From the NCBI RefSeq assembly GCF_032854445.1, contig NC_088296.1:17537485-17601484 (forward strand): 64,000 nt of DNA, read 5' to 3'. This document shows, piece after piece, positions 1-12,600 of the stretch. This DNA is from Liolophura sinensis (lineage: Eukaryota > Mollusca > Polyplacophora > Chitonida > Chitonidae). The number at the start of each line of letters is the position of its first letter. Within the stretch, counting starts at the first letter, position 1. The position numbers were made by a program, and so were the translations under genes. Under the pieces are notes generated by a model. It saw only the letters and a program-made list of their open reading frames with translations. It was not told the DNA's origin and did no database searches.

Positions 1-760
1 TATCATGTTGAGAGAGGCAAGACTGGATTATGACATTGAATGTGGCAGATATCACGTTGATGAGGCAAGACTGCGTTGACATTGAATGCTGTAGATATCA
101 TGTTGAGAGAGGCAAGACTGGATTATGACATTGAATGTGGCAGATATCACGTTGATGAGGCAAGACTGCGTTGACATTGAATGCTGTAGATATCATGTTG
201 AGAGAGGCAAGACTGGATTATGACATTGAATGTGGCAGATATCACGTTGATGAGGCAAGAATCCGTTATGACATTGAATGCTGTAGATATCACGTTTAGT
301 GAGGTAAGACTGTGATACGACGTTGAATGTGGCAGACATGTTGAGTGAGGTAAGACTAAATTATGACATTGAATGAGGCAGATATTACATTTAGTGAGGT
401 AAGACTGTGTTATGATTTTGAATGCGGCAGATATGACGTTGAATGTGGCAGATATCACATTGAGTGAGGCAGATATCACGTTGAGTGAGGTAAGACTGTG
501 TTATAACGTTGAAATGAGGCAGATATCATGTTGAGTGAGGCAAGACAGTGTTATGACATTGAATGAGGCAGATACCATGTTGGCTGTGTTATGACATTGA
601 ATGCGCCAGATATCACATTGAGTGAGGCAGGTATTACATTGAGTGAGGCAAGACAACGTTATGACATTGAATGCGGCAGATATCACGTTGAGTGAGGTAA
701 GACTGTGTTACGATGTTGAATGCAGTAGGTATCACGTTGAGTGAGGCAAGAATGCGTTCA
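1..760. repeat. Tandem repeat, about 47-bp monomer, 95-bp dimer at the left edge
   Basis: Units carry GATATCACGTTGAGTGAGG, then AAGACTG, then TTATGACATTGAATG. The first three dimers (starting at 1, 96 and 191) repeat with an exact 95-bp period. Further right the monomers become single and diverged, with indels, and they end near 755. The array is cut by the window edge, so its full size is unknown. No credible coding capacity: the open frames here are translated repeat. Confidence 0.9.
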
Positions 761-1319
761 AAAATACAGATGTCCAGGAAAAATTGGATTCTGCCAAACT
801 TACAGTAACAGGTTTTATACACTGCATTTATTTTGTTTCTCCATGTAGATAAGTACCCTAAATGACAATAATTTTCGTCCATTACTAACTTGTTCATTTT
901 TCCTGATAGTTAGAGTTCTGTTGATTATAGGAAGGTGCTTTAAGTTTTGGTTTGGATGGTAAGATGACACCCTACTGGAAAAATGTAAGTTTCAGAACCA
1001 AAAATAATTAATTTATTTGCTTCTAAAATGGGCGAAAATTGGGGTCATTTACCATCTCGATCCAAAGTTATCATTTTACACTCAGTAGTTATATTATTTG
1101 AGTAACATTTAAGTACAAAATGAAGTGTAAGTCCACTTTATTTCGGAAAATACGGAAGTGAGAGTTGAATTAAATGTACAGTTAACTGACGAAAAATTGG
1201 TATTTTGTTTTGATCTAGTCCCAAGATTGACAAGCTGATATAGAGAGCAGCTACTGGGCCTGACTCCGGTTAAATTGGAGCTAAGATTGACACACATTTG
1301 TGTTGCTGTTTACTTTTTT
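761..1319. other. Non-repetitive AT-rich stretch, no gene seen
   Basis: Presumed intron of ADAR, lying 5' of its first visible exon. No conserved protein segment, RNA gene or clear repeat is seen between the left array and the dispersed element. Confidence 0.5.
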
Positions 1320-4300
1320 TCAGGACGTGGCTGCCTCCATACTCCTCACAGTGCTTTACATTCCCTTTACATCACTGCCACCAGTAGCCAGTTTTGTACA
1401 GAAATCTTGAACAAGGCCAAGGTCGTTGAGGTCATGGTGATGAGACAGGAAGTGATTTCAGAAAACACAAAACAGTCCATCTCAACCTTCATCTCTGAGA
1501 ATATTTTACACACATGCATTCTCTTTATCTAGAGAATCTTTATCTAGAGAATCTTTATCTAGAGAATCTTTATCTAGAGAATCTTTACCTAGAGAATCTT
1601 TATCTAGAGAATCTTTACCTAGAGAATCTTTACCTAGAGAATCTTTATCTAGAGAATCTTTACCTAGAGAATCTTTATCTAGAGAATCTTTACCTAGAGA
1701 ATCTTTACCTAGAGAATCTTTATCTAGAGAATCTTTATCTAGAGAATCTTTATCTAGAGAATCTTTACCTAGAGAATCTTTATCTAGAGAATCTTTATCT
1801 AGAGAATCTTTATCTAGAGAATCTTTACCTAGAGAATCTTTATCTAGAGAATCTTTATCTAGAGAATCTTTATCTAGAGAATCTTTACCTAGAGAATCTT
1901 TATCTAGAGAATCTTTATCTAGAGAATCTTTATCTAGAGAGTCTTTACCTAGAGAATCTTTACCTAGAGAATCTTTATCTAGAGAATCTTTACCTAGAGA
2001 ATCTTTATCTAGAGAATCTTTATCTAGAGAATCTTTATCTAGAGAATCTTTACCTAGAGAATCTTTATCTAGAGAATCTTTACCTAGAGAATCTTTATCT
2101 AGAGAATCTTTATCTAGAGAATCTTTATCTAGAGAATCTTTATCTAGAGAATCTTTACTAGAGAATCTTTATCTAGAGAATCTTTATCTAGAGAATCTTT
2201 ACTAGAGAATCTTTATCTAGAGAATCTTTACCTAGAGAGTCTTTATCTAGAGAATCTTTATCTAGAGAATCTTTACCTAGAGAATCTTTACCTAGAGAAT
2301 CTTTATCTAGAGAATCTTTACCTAGAGAATCTTTACCTAGAGAATCTTTATCTAGAGAATCTTTATCTAGAGAATCTTTATCTAGAGAATCTTTATCTAG
2401 AGAATCTTTATCTAGAGAATCTTTACCTAGAGAGTCTTTATCTAGAGAATCTTTATCTAGAGAATCTTTATCTAGAGAATCTTTATCTAGAGAATCTTTA
2501 CCTAGAGAATCTTTACCTAGAGAATCTTTACCTAGAGAATCTTTATCTAGAGAATCTTTATCTAGAGAATCTTTATCTAGAGAATCTTTATCTAGAGAAT
2601 CTTTATCTAGAGAATCTTTACCTAGAGAATCTTTATCTAGAGAATCTTTACCTAGAGAATCTTTATCTAGAGAATCTTTATCTAGAGAATCTTTATCTAG
2701 AGAATCTTTACTAGAGAATCTTTATCTAGAGAATCTTTATCTAGAGAATCTTTACTAGAGAATCTTTATCTAGAGAATCTTTATCTAGAGAATCTTTACC
2801 TAGAGAATCTTTATCTAGAGAATCTTTATCTAGAGAATCTTTACTAGAGAATCTTTATCTAGAGAATCTTTATCTAGAGAATCTTTACCTAGAGAATCTT
2901 TATCTAGAGAATCTTTACCTAGAGAATCTTTACCTAGAGAATCTTTACCTAGAGAATCTTTATCTAGAGAATCTTTACCTAGAGAGTCTTTATCTAGAGA
3001 ATCTTTATCTAGAGAATCTTTATCTAGAGAATCTTTACCTAGAGAATCTTTATCTAGAGAATCTTTACCTAGAGAATCTTTATCTAGAGAATCTTTATCT
3101 AGAGAATCTTTATCTAGAGAATCTTTATCTAGAGAATCTTTACCTAGAGAATCTTTATCTAGAGAATCTTTATCTAGAGAATCTTTACCTAGAGAATCTT
3201 TATCTAGAGAATCTTTACCTAGAGAATCTTTATCTAGAGAATCTTTATCTAGAGAATCTTTACCTAGAGAGTCTTTATCTAGAGAATCTTTATCTAGAGA
3301 ATCTTTATCTAGAGAATCTTTACCTAGAGAATCTTTATCTAGAGAATCTTTACCTAGAGAGTCTTTATCTAGAGAATCTTTATCTAGAGAATCTTTACTA
3401 GAGAATCTTTATCTAGAGAATCTTTACCTAGAGAATCTTTATCTAGAGAATCTTATCTAGAGAATCTTTATCTAGAGAATCTTTATCTAGAGAATCTTTA
3501 TCTAGAGAATCTTTACCTAGAGAATCTTTACCTAGAGAGTCTTTATCTAGAGAATCTTTACCTAGAGAATCTTTATCTAGAGAATCTTTACCTAGAGAAT
3601 CTTTATCTAGAGAATCTTTATCTAGAGAATCTTTATCTAGAGATTCTTTATCTAGAGAATCTTTACTAGAGAATCTTTATCTAGAGAATCTTTATCTAGA
3701 GAATCTTTATCTAGAGAATCTTTACTAGAGAATCTTTATCTAGAGAATCTTTACCTAGAGAATCTTACCTAGAGATCTTTATCTAGAGAATCTTTACCTA
3801 GAGAATCTTTATCTAGAGAATCTTTATCTAGAGAATCTTTATCTAGAGAATCTTACTAGAGAATCTTTATCTAGAGAATCTTTACCTAGAGAATCTTTAT
3901 CTAGAGAATCTTTATCTAGAGAATCTTTATCTAGAGAATCTTTACCTAGAGAATCCTTACCTAGAGAGCTTTATCTAGAGAATCTTTATCTAGAGAATCT
4001 TTATCTAGAGAATCTTTATCTAGAGAATCTTTACCTAGAGAATCTTTACCTAGAGAATCTTTATCTAGAGAATCTTTATCTAGAGAATCTTTATCTAGAG
4101 AATCTTTATCTAGAGAATCTTTACCTAGAGAATCTTTATCTAGAGAATCTTTATCTAGAGAATCTTTACCTAGAGAATCTTTATCTAGAGAATCTTTACC
4201 TAGAGAATCTTTATCTAGAGAATCTTTATCTAGAGAATCTTTATCTAGAGAATCTTTACTAGAGAATCTTTATCTAGAGAATCTTTATCTAGAGAATCTT

Positions 4301-4690
4301 TACTAGAGAATCTTTATCTAGAGAATCTTTATCTAGAGAATCTTTACCTAGAGAATCTTTATCTAGAGAATCTTTATCTAGAGAATCTTTACTAGAGAAT
4401 CTTTATCTAGAGAATCTTTATCTAGAGAATCTTTACCTAGAGAATCTTTATCTAGAGAATCTTTACCTAGAGAGTCTTTATCTAGAGAATCTTTATCTAG
4501 AGAATCTTTATCTAGAGAATCTTTATCTAGAGAATCTTTATCTACAGAATGCACAGAATGATTCTAACCAATACCAAACCCAATTTTATTGATGATTGGC
4601 CCCAAAAGTCAAGCTTGTCTATCGCTGGCAGTGATGTTGAGGGAGAGTAGTGAGCAAAGCATGTGCTGTAAGGAACGGGCTATTTCCAGA
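1320..4690 (+). mobile_element. Dispersed element, copy 1, interrupted by a 15-bp satellite
   Basis: The left flank (about 1320-1522) matches 42040-42210 and, more weakly, 56860-57020. Shared words include CCACCAGTAGCCAG / CCACCACTAGCAAA, ATGAGACAGGAAGTGAT and ACACATGCATTCTCTTTA. The right flank (4545-4690) matches 42225-42360 and 57027-57230, sharing GATTCTAACCAATACCA and GGCAGTGATG. In the other two copies the flanks are joined by only about 10 bases. No protein is encoded and no terminal inverted repeat is obvious. The family is unidentified; it resembles bivalve elements that carry internal tandem repeats. Confidence 0.7.
1521..4545. repeat. 15-bp satellite, about 200 copies
   Basis: The unit is TCTAGAGAATCTTTA, with a common C variant (CCTAGAGAATCTTTA) and a recurring 13-bp short variant (CTAGAGAATCTTT). 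Because 15 is a multiple of 3, one frame reads as a long pentapeptide repeat (LYLEN) over 1514-2161; it ends as soon as a 13-bp variant occurs, so it is not taken as a gene. One-base indels cluster between 3450 and 3970. Confidence 0.97.
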
Positions 4691-4762
4691 TATCTTACTT
4701 AAAAAAAAAACTTCTGGAGGTCAAAGCTGTGGCCTTAGCTTGCTTGAAATGTGCAAATCTGT

Positions 4763-4860
4763 CCTTGAAAAATCTTTCGTTTGAAAATCCGTCCTTGAAA
4801 AATATTTTGTTCGAAAACTGTCCTCGAAAAACCTTTTGTCCGAAAATCCGTCTTTGAATT
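4763..4860. repeat. Short tandem repeat, about 30-bp unit, 3-4 copies
   Basis: Successive units share CTTGAAAAAT, then TTTTGTTCGAAAA, then TCCGTC. It lies just right of the dispersed element, in presumed intron sequence. Confidence 0.6.
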
Positions 4861-5144
4861 AAGGATAAATTACCTGTGTCCATATAGGCCATTAAGTGAA
4901 CACCTGGTTTTATACCCTATTTATACACCTATTGGGACCAGCTTTATATAAACTTTGTGGCTGGAATTGAAGAAGATAATTGAATAATTACACATTGCAT
5001 ATGAATCAATGTCCATCAGTGAAAAAAACCCACACACCAGTTTTTTGCTGAATGACACATCAAACATTATGTAGAGGAAAACATTCCAGAATTTCCAAGA
5101 AGAATTAGAATATTGTAATAATGTAACTATGATATACTCCACTA

Positions 5145-5280
5145 GGTCTGGCAGCAACCTGCGGATGGTCGTGAGTTTCCCCCGGGCTCTGCCCGGTTTC
5201 CTACCACTGTAATACCTGCCGCCGTGGTGTCGGTGAAATATTCTTGAGTACGGTGTACAACACTAATCAAATAAATAAAT
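5145..5280 (+). mobile_element. SINE family A, 3' part
   Basis: Contains the family body (GGTCTGGCAGCAACCTGCGG, CTCTGCCCGGTTTCC) and tail (GAAATATTCTTGAGTACGG, then AATCAAATAAATAAAT). The tRNA-like head is missing, as in a 5'-truncated copy. Confidence 0.85.
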
Positions 5281-5921
5281 ATACTCCTCTATTCCTTGAT
5301 GTTTTTGTGCCTTAGCATACTCAACACAGCAGTCACAAAAAAACCATCATAATACAAGTATCGACTTGCTTTCCAAAACAGGTTACAATTGATAACAGCT
5401 GGCGATTCATAACATCTTTTCTCACACTACCGCATAAAAATATTTGTGAAGCAGACGCTGTCGTTGTATGGACTGGCAATTTGCACAGTAATTGGACACA
5501 TACATGTGTATTAAAAATCAAAAAAAAAAAATGTATTGAAGACCTTATTTGCATTTATACAAAAATTGTTTTCAAGTTTCTTTTTCTCTTTGAAGAAAAG
5601 TTACAAAAATACTGAAGACCAGATTTACAACTAAATTTCCGCGCTTTTTCATCTGAACTTTATGTAAGTTTTATGTTTCTTCCACCTTTAAACATTTATC
5701 TTTGTTCCCAGCATCCAATCACAGATCCCCATGAGGTTCCCACACTACTCCAGGTGTGTTACTGAGGTCCCCTCAGGTGTATAGCTAGGGTAAATGCCAG
5801 GTATTCATTTCCAGTAAGTTGTTAGCATTCAGGTGTATGTATATATGAATAGGCACGAATAATTGCCCCCTGCCACCTCAACGAACTCACCCTCTACCCC
5901 TGGGCTTTCCTATAAGCCGGT
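5281..5921. other. Presumed ADAR intron; holds a diverged dispersed repeat
   Basis: 5540-5710 resembles 49780-49930 in the GABPB intron, sharing AAAATTGTTTTCAAGT-like sequence, CATCTGAACTTTATGTAA and CCACCTTTAAA. No gene is seen. Confidence 0.5.
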
Positions 5922-6355
5922 GACACACGAGGCAAATTTTTTTGCTCATACAGCCGTGTAAATTTCTAAAAGGCCACTTAGTGTGTCCAGGCCTGCAAGG
6001 GTGTATTCCGCAGCAGATCTTGGCCGCACCGAAATTCGCTTGTATCAAACTTGTCAGATACTAGCGGAGAAATATGCCAGCGATTTCACTCTGTCCACAT
6101 AGTCTGCCTGCTCAAGTGAATTTTGGCGATCAAGAGAGTCGAGCAGACCAATCAAACAACATGGAGTTGTGTGAAATTTTGTTTGTGTGACATGGTTTAC
6201 AAGGTCACATGACATAACCTAGTGACAACGATCAAGGGAAAAATGTGTCTAATGTGTCTGCAACTATTCTGCTAATATCGCCACTGTACGTTGCGAGTGA
6301 TTGAGATCATCCCTACAAGCGGAAAAATCCACCTAGTGTGTCCCTGGCTTAACTC
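5922..6355. mobile_element. MITE-like element with terminal inverted repeats of about 30 bp
   Basis: The left end reads TAAGCCGGTGACACACGAGG followed by a T-rich run. The reverse complement of the right end reads TAAGCCAGGGACACACTAGG followed by TGGATTTTTCC. The element is about 430 bp long with no coding capacity. Flanking target-site duplication could not be settled, so the DNA transposon superfamily is left open. Confidence 0.7.
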
Positions 6356-6479
6356 ATATTCGTTTTAGTCAACACTGAAAAAAATTTGAATATTGAATAT
6401 TGATTTCCAGGAGACGTATATAAAGTTGTTATTCACAGCCTTCTAATGTTTCCTTTCTTTCTCGTTCACCACTGAACAG

Positions 6480-6685
6480 GCCAGTGCTGTTGCCACGGCA
6501 ATGGACACCAGTTCTTCATCCACAGGCACTGCCTCCCCTGGCAAGAGTGCCCCCGCCCTTAGCAATGAGAGTTTTGCCGCCATTAATAAGAATCCAATCA
6601 GCGCTCTCATGGAGTACGCCCAGGCTCGTCAACTCTCTGTTCAGATCGAGCTGCTTACACAATCAGGACCCCCTCATGCTCCCAA
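6480..6685 (+). CDS. ADAR: ADAR exon a: linker and first half of dsRBD
   Basis: Follows acceptor CACTGAACAG. It starts in phase 0 ([12 protein letters not shown]) and ends in phase 2 before donor GTAAGTTTTT. It encodes a Ser/Thr/Ala-rich linker and then [20 protein letters not shown]. The frame is open right back to the acceptor, so this is an internal exon. The ATG at 6501 is not the gene's start. Confidence 0.93.
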
Positions 6686-9600
6686 GTAAGTTTTTATCCA
6701 CAACTGAAGTATAAACTCTGCTGTATTTAGACGCCATTACAGTGAACCTGTGCCACTGGATTGATGAGAAGTTATTTCCTAACCTTTGTTTTATTTATTT
6801 AGTTGTTCTTTGTTTAATGTTATGCTCAAGAATTTTTCACTAGTATGCAATGGCAGTGAAACCTACCAGAGTTCCCATGATAAACCAGCCACCAATGGTA
6901 AATTACTGTGGTCTTTCCTACGTGTTACATAAGTGCAAAAAATATTGGTTGAAGACGACGAGTGCTTTTCGACGAATGTTAGATGTAAATGGCCACGTGA
7001 GAGATCATATCTCTTACTGATTTCTTTGCTCATGTCAGTCAGATGATATTGATGAGGTTTCACTGTCATATTTAATTATCAAACACATGGATCTGATACA
7101 TTAGTTCAGAATTCTGTGGTAAATGGCCTAAAATTTGGTTCAGAATTCTGTGGTAAATGGCCCAAAATTTTGGTTAAGAATCCTGTTGTAAATGGCCTAA
7201 AATTTGGTTCAGAATTCTGTGGTAGATGGCCTAAAATTTGGTTCAGAATTTTGTGGTAGATGGCCTAAAATTTGGTTCAGAATTCTGTGGTTGATAGCCT
7301 AAAATTTGGCCCATGACTATGGTGAACATTTGCCTGATTTTTTGAGTTCTATTGATCGTAGAAAAGTGTTTTGAGGACTATTTTTTTGAGATAGCAACCC
7401 CTTAATTAACGCTTTTGTTAAATATTGAATCTTCAGTGATATGCCGTAGGTCAGGTAAAATATATGGGAGATTTTTTATGAACTGGTTGATATTATTTAG
7501 GTACATGTACATGGTCATTTGCATGAGAAGGCCTGACCTTTTTTAAGGTTTATCTTAGATGTACTTAGTGTGTGAACTATGCTCCAGGATGAGTGACTGT
7601 ACAATTTACCCCTTTTTTGCTTGCCTGTATAAAGTACATGGAGAGCTTATGTTATACCCTGAGTGAGTGAGTGAGTGAGTGCTTGGGGTTTAACGTCGTA
7701 CTCAACAATTTTTCAGTCATATAATGACGAAGGAATCTTTAGGGTGCATGTACGTGTAATGTGCCTCCTTGTAGCAGGATGGATTTCCACCGCTCTTTTG
7801 TCTAGTGCCGACTTACCGAAGACAAGTAAGCCGCCCCGCCTGAGCCATTATACTGATACGGGTCAACCAGTCGTTGCACTATCCCCTTCAAGATGAACGC
7901 CAAGCGAGGAAGTTACAACTTCCTCTTTTATAGTCTTAGGTTTGACTCGATCAAGGATTGATCCTGGATCTACCAGTCCCTACGAATCTGTATCCAGTAA
8001 TGTTAAGCCAAACGTTAGGGGTGGTGTCCTCAGACGAACTGCAGGTATTGATCTCAAGATTTCCACACATGTAGAGCACAATAGCACGGGGGATATTCCA
8101 TTGCTGATTGGATGTGTGCATTACAAGTAGCGTAAATTACAGAATTCTTGACTTTTTGAATTCTTGATAGCACAAAGGATAGGGGGATATTACATCCTTG
8201 ATGTGGTGTGTACATATTAAGTACCGTAAATTACTGAATTCCTGACTTAATGTATTGTGTACAAGAATCAAAGTTAAACAAAATGCTAGGGGTTGTATCT
8301 CAAAAAGTACAGCGTGTGTTGACCTGAAGTTTCACATGCATATAAAGCACAATGACACATGGGGGATGTTCCTTATCTGATGCTCTGTGCGCATATTAGT
8401 TATTGTAAATTACCAAATTCACGATTTCAGTTCTTCATGCATTGAGCTGAAGTTTTGCATTCATGTATCTCACACAGACGAGCTCTTAGGTACATGTAGC
8501 CTTGCTACCAATTCTAAGTTTAAGTTAACTGTTGACAGTGAGGCAACTTCTTGAAATTTTGTCACATTCAGATCCATCTCTAAGCCAACCTTAGAAAAAA
8601 ATTTGAGAGTTGTTCTCAACTCATTCTATTGTAAATAAATTTTTGAAAAAGTCATCCCTGTGACTGCAGTTGTATGATATTGTGAGCATTCTATATGGGA
8701 AGGAAAACCCCTGTGAGTGAATTTCCAGACCCCTAGTAAGTCCCATTGTGAATTTCCAGACCCCTAGTAAGTCCTTTTGTGAATTTCCAGATCCTTAGTA
8801 AGTCCCCTTGTGAATTTTCAGACCTCTAGTAAGTCCCCTTGTGAATTTCCAGACCCCTAGTAAGTCCCCTTGTGAATTTCCAGATCCTTAGTAAGTCCCC
8901 TTGTGAATTTTCAGACCTCTAGTAAGTCCCCTTGTGAATTTCCAGACCCCTAGTAAGTCCCCTTGTGAATTTCCAGATCCTTAGTAAGTCCCATTGTGAA
9001 TTTCCAGACCCCTAGTAAGTCCCCTTGTGAATTTGCAGATCCTTAGTAAGTCCCCTTGTGAATTTTCAGACCTCTAGTAAGTCCCCTTGTGAATTTCCAG
9101 ACCCCTAGTAAGTCCCCTTGTGAATTTCCAGATCCTTAGTAAGTCCCCTTGTGAATTTTCAGACCTCTAGTAAGTCCCCTTGTGAATTTTCAGACCCCTA
9201 GTAAGTCCCCTTGTGAATTTCCAGATCCTTAGTAAGTCCCATTGTGAATTTCCAGACCTCTAGTAAGTCCCCTTGTGAATTTGCAGATCCTTAGTAAGTC
9301 CCCTTGTGAATTTTCAGACCTCTAGTAAGTCCCCTTGTGAATTTCCAGACCCCTAGTAAGTCCCCTTGTGAATTTCCAGATCCTTAGTAAGTCCCCTTGT
9401 GAATTTCCAGACCTCTAGTAAGTCCCCTTGTGAATTTCCAGACCCCTAGTAAGTCCCCTTGTGAATTTCCAGATCCTTAGTAAGTCCCCTTGTGAATTTT
9501 CAGACCTCTAGTAAGTCCCCTTGTGAATTTCCAGACCTCTAGTAAGTCCCCTTGTGAATTTCCAGACCTCTAGTAAGTCCCCCTTGTGAATTTCCAGACC

Positions 9601-12600
9601 TCTAGTAAGTCCACTTGAATACAAAATTACAGCCATCTAAAAATGCTTTCATAGCAAATAAACCTTTCAAGATTGTTGAAAATGAAATATTACATTTTTT
9701 TTCTAAAAAGGCCATGTCTCAAAAACCCCATGGAATGGTGAGATATAACTTTCAAGCCTTCCTCATACAGGTTAATGTATTTGTAAGATTGTTTTCAGAA
9801 GGAAAAAAAAGGGCGTCGCTACAACAGCCAGCTGATATGACATGGAATGACAGAGCTGTCTTAAAATTTACTTGTTCCAATAAACAGATTTGTGATGGCA
9901 GCCACTGTGGGAGGGCGTCAGTTTCCGTGGGTGACCAAGTCCAGCAAGAAAGAAGGGAAAACCGAAGCAGCCCAGGCTGCGTTACAGTTGCTGATTAGCG
10001 AGGGCTCGTACAGCTTGACGCCAGAATCGTCTGTGGTGAGTTTACAGCCTGTAATATTAACATATGTGGAGAACATTGGCCTGTTCCATAATTTACATCA
10101 GAAGTCCATTACCTAGAAGTAGGCAACTTTTCTGTAAGCTAGTCTCCACGATCGCATGATGTGACGTATCTGCGCAGCCATGTATTTTTCTTTCTCTCTA
10201 CTGCGCAGCAAATATTTGAGAAGAGGCTAATACATGATGAGTTCCAAACACTGCTGTGTTGAAATGGACTTAAAACGTTATGACAGTGGAAAGTTCTGAA
10301 AAAGGACAATAATGTTTTTGATGGCAATTGTTTTATAGTTGCTTGGAAATATAAAAATACCCAATGGGTATTTAACTGCATAGCAACAATGATCAGCAAA
10401 ATCGTCGTCTTTAAATACAGAGTTTCAGTTTCAAAGTGTGGCCAGTTCTTGTAGCAGCCATTTACAATTAGATTTACCATGATTCAGTTCACAATTTCCA
10501 CCCGAGAGGTTGGCATGTTTCTCCACCAGATGGCGCGAGCTTCTACAGATGACGTAACATGTGTACTGTGCCGTGGAGACTAGCAGTAGGGAAGTTGAAT
10601 ACATTCTCAGTCCATCTAAACATATTCATATCTTTACTTTTCCAAAAAAACTAAGAGAAAAATGAATTCTTTGCTTTCTGTCTTAAAAATTAGAGGCGTA
10701 CATGGTAAGGTCTGGCAGCAACCTCCAGATGGTCGTGGGTTTCCCTCGGGCTCTGCACGGTTTCCTCCCACCATAATGCTGGCCGTCGTCATATAAGTGA
10801 CATATTCTTGAGTACGGCCTATCTGAGTGAAGCCAAATAGAAAAAAGGAAGATTTTCTCATAGATTGAAACGATGGTGTTACTGTTATGGGCACAAACAT
10901 CTACATAACCCTAGGGCTCGTAAACATCTCGTCCAAAACAAAATCATAGTAATGTTCCTCCGAGCCAAAATAAAGCACAGAAATGTTCAATCGGTAAAGA
11001 AAGTTAAACAGTCACACTACCAACCATCAGTATAGAAGAGGATCACAGTCCCTATCTGTTCCCTCAAACTTAACTTCAATAAAAAAATAAATATATAAAA
11101 ATTGTTGAGCTACCTTTCCAGTGAAACCAGTTCAGTTCAGCACAGGAAGACTAAGGCAACCTCCTCCACGGAATCACAAGCACCAATCAAAAAATTAAAC
11201 AAATAAAAATTAGAAGAATTAGGGTATATTCCCCATCATTGGTTAGTGGCATCTGCAAGCGTGACTACGATCAAGGTATGTATACGTACTGGGTGAGCAG
11301 AGCTCAAGTAAAGCTTGGGTTTATGAGCTGTGTGCTTGCACAGTTTGCATATATACCTTGATTGTAGTCTTCCCACCGGTAGATGCCACTTTACCTGATG
11401 ATGGGGAAAATATTCTCAGAAAGCTAGTAATATGGGATCATGTTGTACAAAGTGGGGTTTTTTTTTTGCGTCATTATTTCTCACGAGTTTCATAGTGAAG
11501 CCTCTCCATATCGGCATATTTTCATGGGGAATTAGTGAAAAAGTTGGTGGGGGCTCCATGGCTCAGTCAGTAAGCGCTAGCGCAGCGTAGTAACCCAGAA
11601 GCCTCTCACCAATGCAGCCGCTGTGAGTTCAAGTCCAGTTCATACTGGCTTCCTCTCCGGCCGTACGTGGGAAGGTCTGCCAGTAACCTGTGGATGGTCG
11701 TGGGTTTCCCCCGGTTTCCCCTGCCCGGTTTCCACCGACCATAATACTGGCCGCCGTCGTATAAGTGAAATATTCTTGAGTGCAGCATAAAACACCAATC
11801 AAATTAGTAAATAATTAGTGAAAAAGTTCTGGATCAGCATGAATGTGATTTATATGAGTAATTAGTATTCTACAGTAATGAGGAGTTTTGGGGTCACCTT
11901 ACTCAAAGTACAAAAAAGTAATACATGTAAATTATTTGTAAATGTTTTCTTTTTTTTTTTTTTTTGACATTTTCTAGCCTACAGAAATTACAGGCAACAT
12001 GACACATTTTGACAAAATGGCTGCCTTGAGTCACCAGGCCTTCAACAGTCTAGCTGCAAAAGTCTTTGAGAGTTTTGTGGGGCGTAAAGTTATAGCGGCC
12101 ATGATTCTGAAACGAGGAGAAGAGGATGATGGGACAGTCATCAGTGTAGGCTCCGGTATGTTTTGTGAATTTGGATTCCTGTTTGTGCGTATATGTATGT
12201 ATGCTGCGGGTTTTGAATCATACTTAACAATTTTTCAGTGCTATGACAAATGAGGAGTCATTAGGTGTGTTTATATGTAATTATTTATTTCCTTCTTTGG
12301 TGTTTTACACCAATATTTCACTTATACGAAGGCGACCATGCAAGCATGCAATGAAATTATTTACAAAGGATCAGAAAACAAATGTAACATACGTGATCAG
12401 ATCACAGACAGAACATTCAGATTTTGTTCTTTTGCACATGGCATGTACACTACATGAACACGACACGTACACTGTACATACACGGCGTGTACACTGCATG
12501 TACACATAATTTGTATCCTGCATCATAGAATATCAAAATGTTCACTTCAGTACCCAACATTTCTCACAAGTTTTTGCACCATAATGCTTGCTGCCGAACT

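Noticed and set aside
1514-2161. 215-codon open frame of LYLEN pentapeptide repeats
   Set aside because: It is the 15-bp satellite read in one frame. It ends at the first 13-bp variant, has no splice or family support, and similar frames do not persist through the array.
9615-9998. 127-codon open frame overlapping ADAR exon b
   Set aside because: Different frame from the dsRBD reading, crosses the acceptor, and encodes nothing recognisable.
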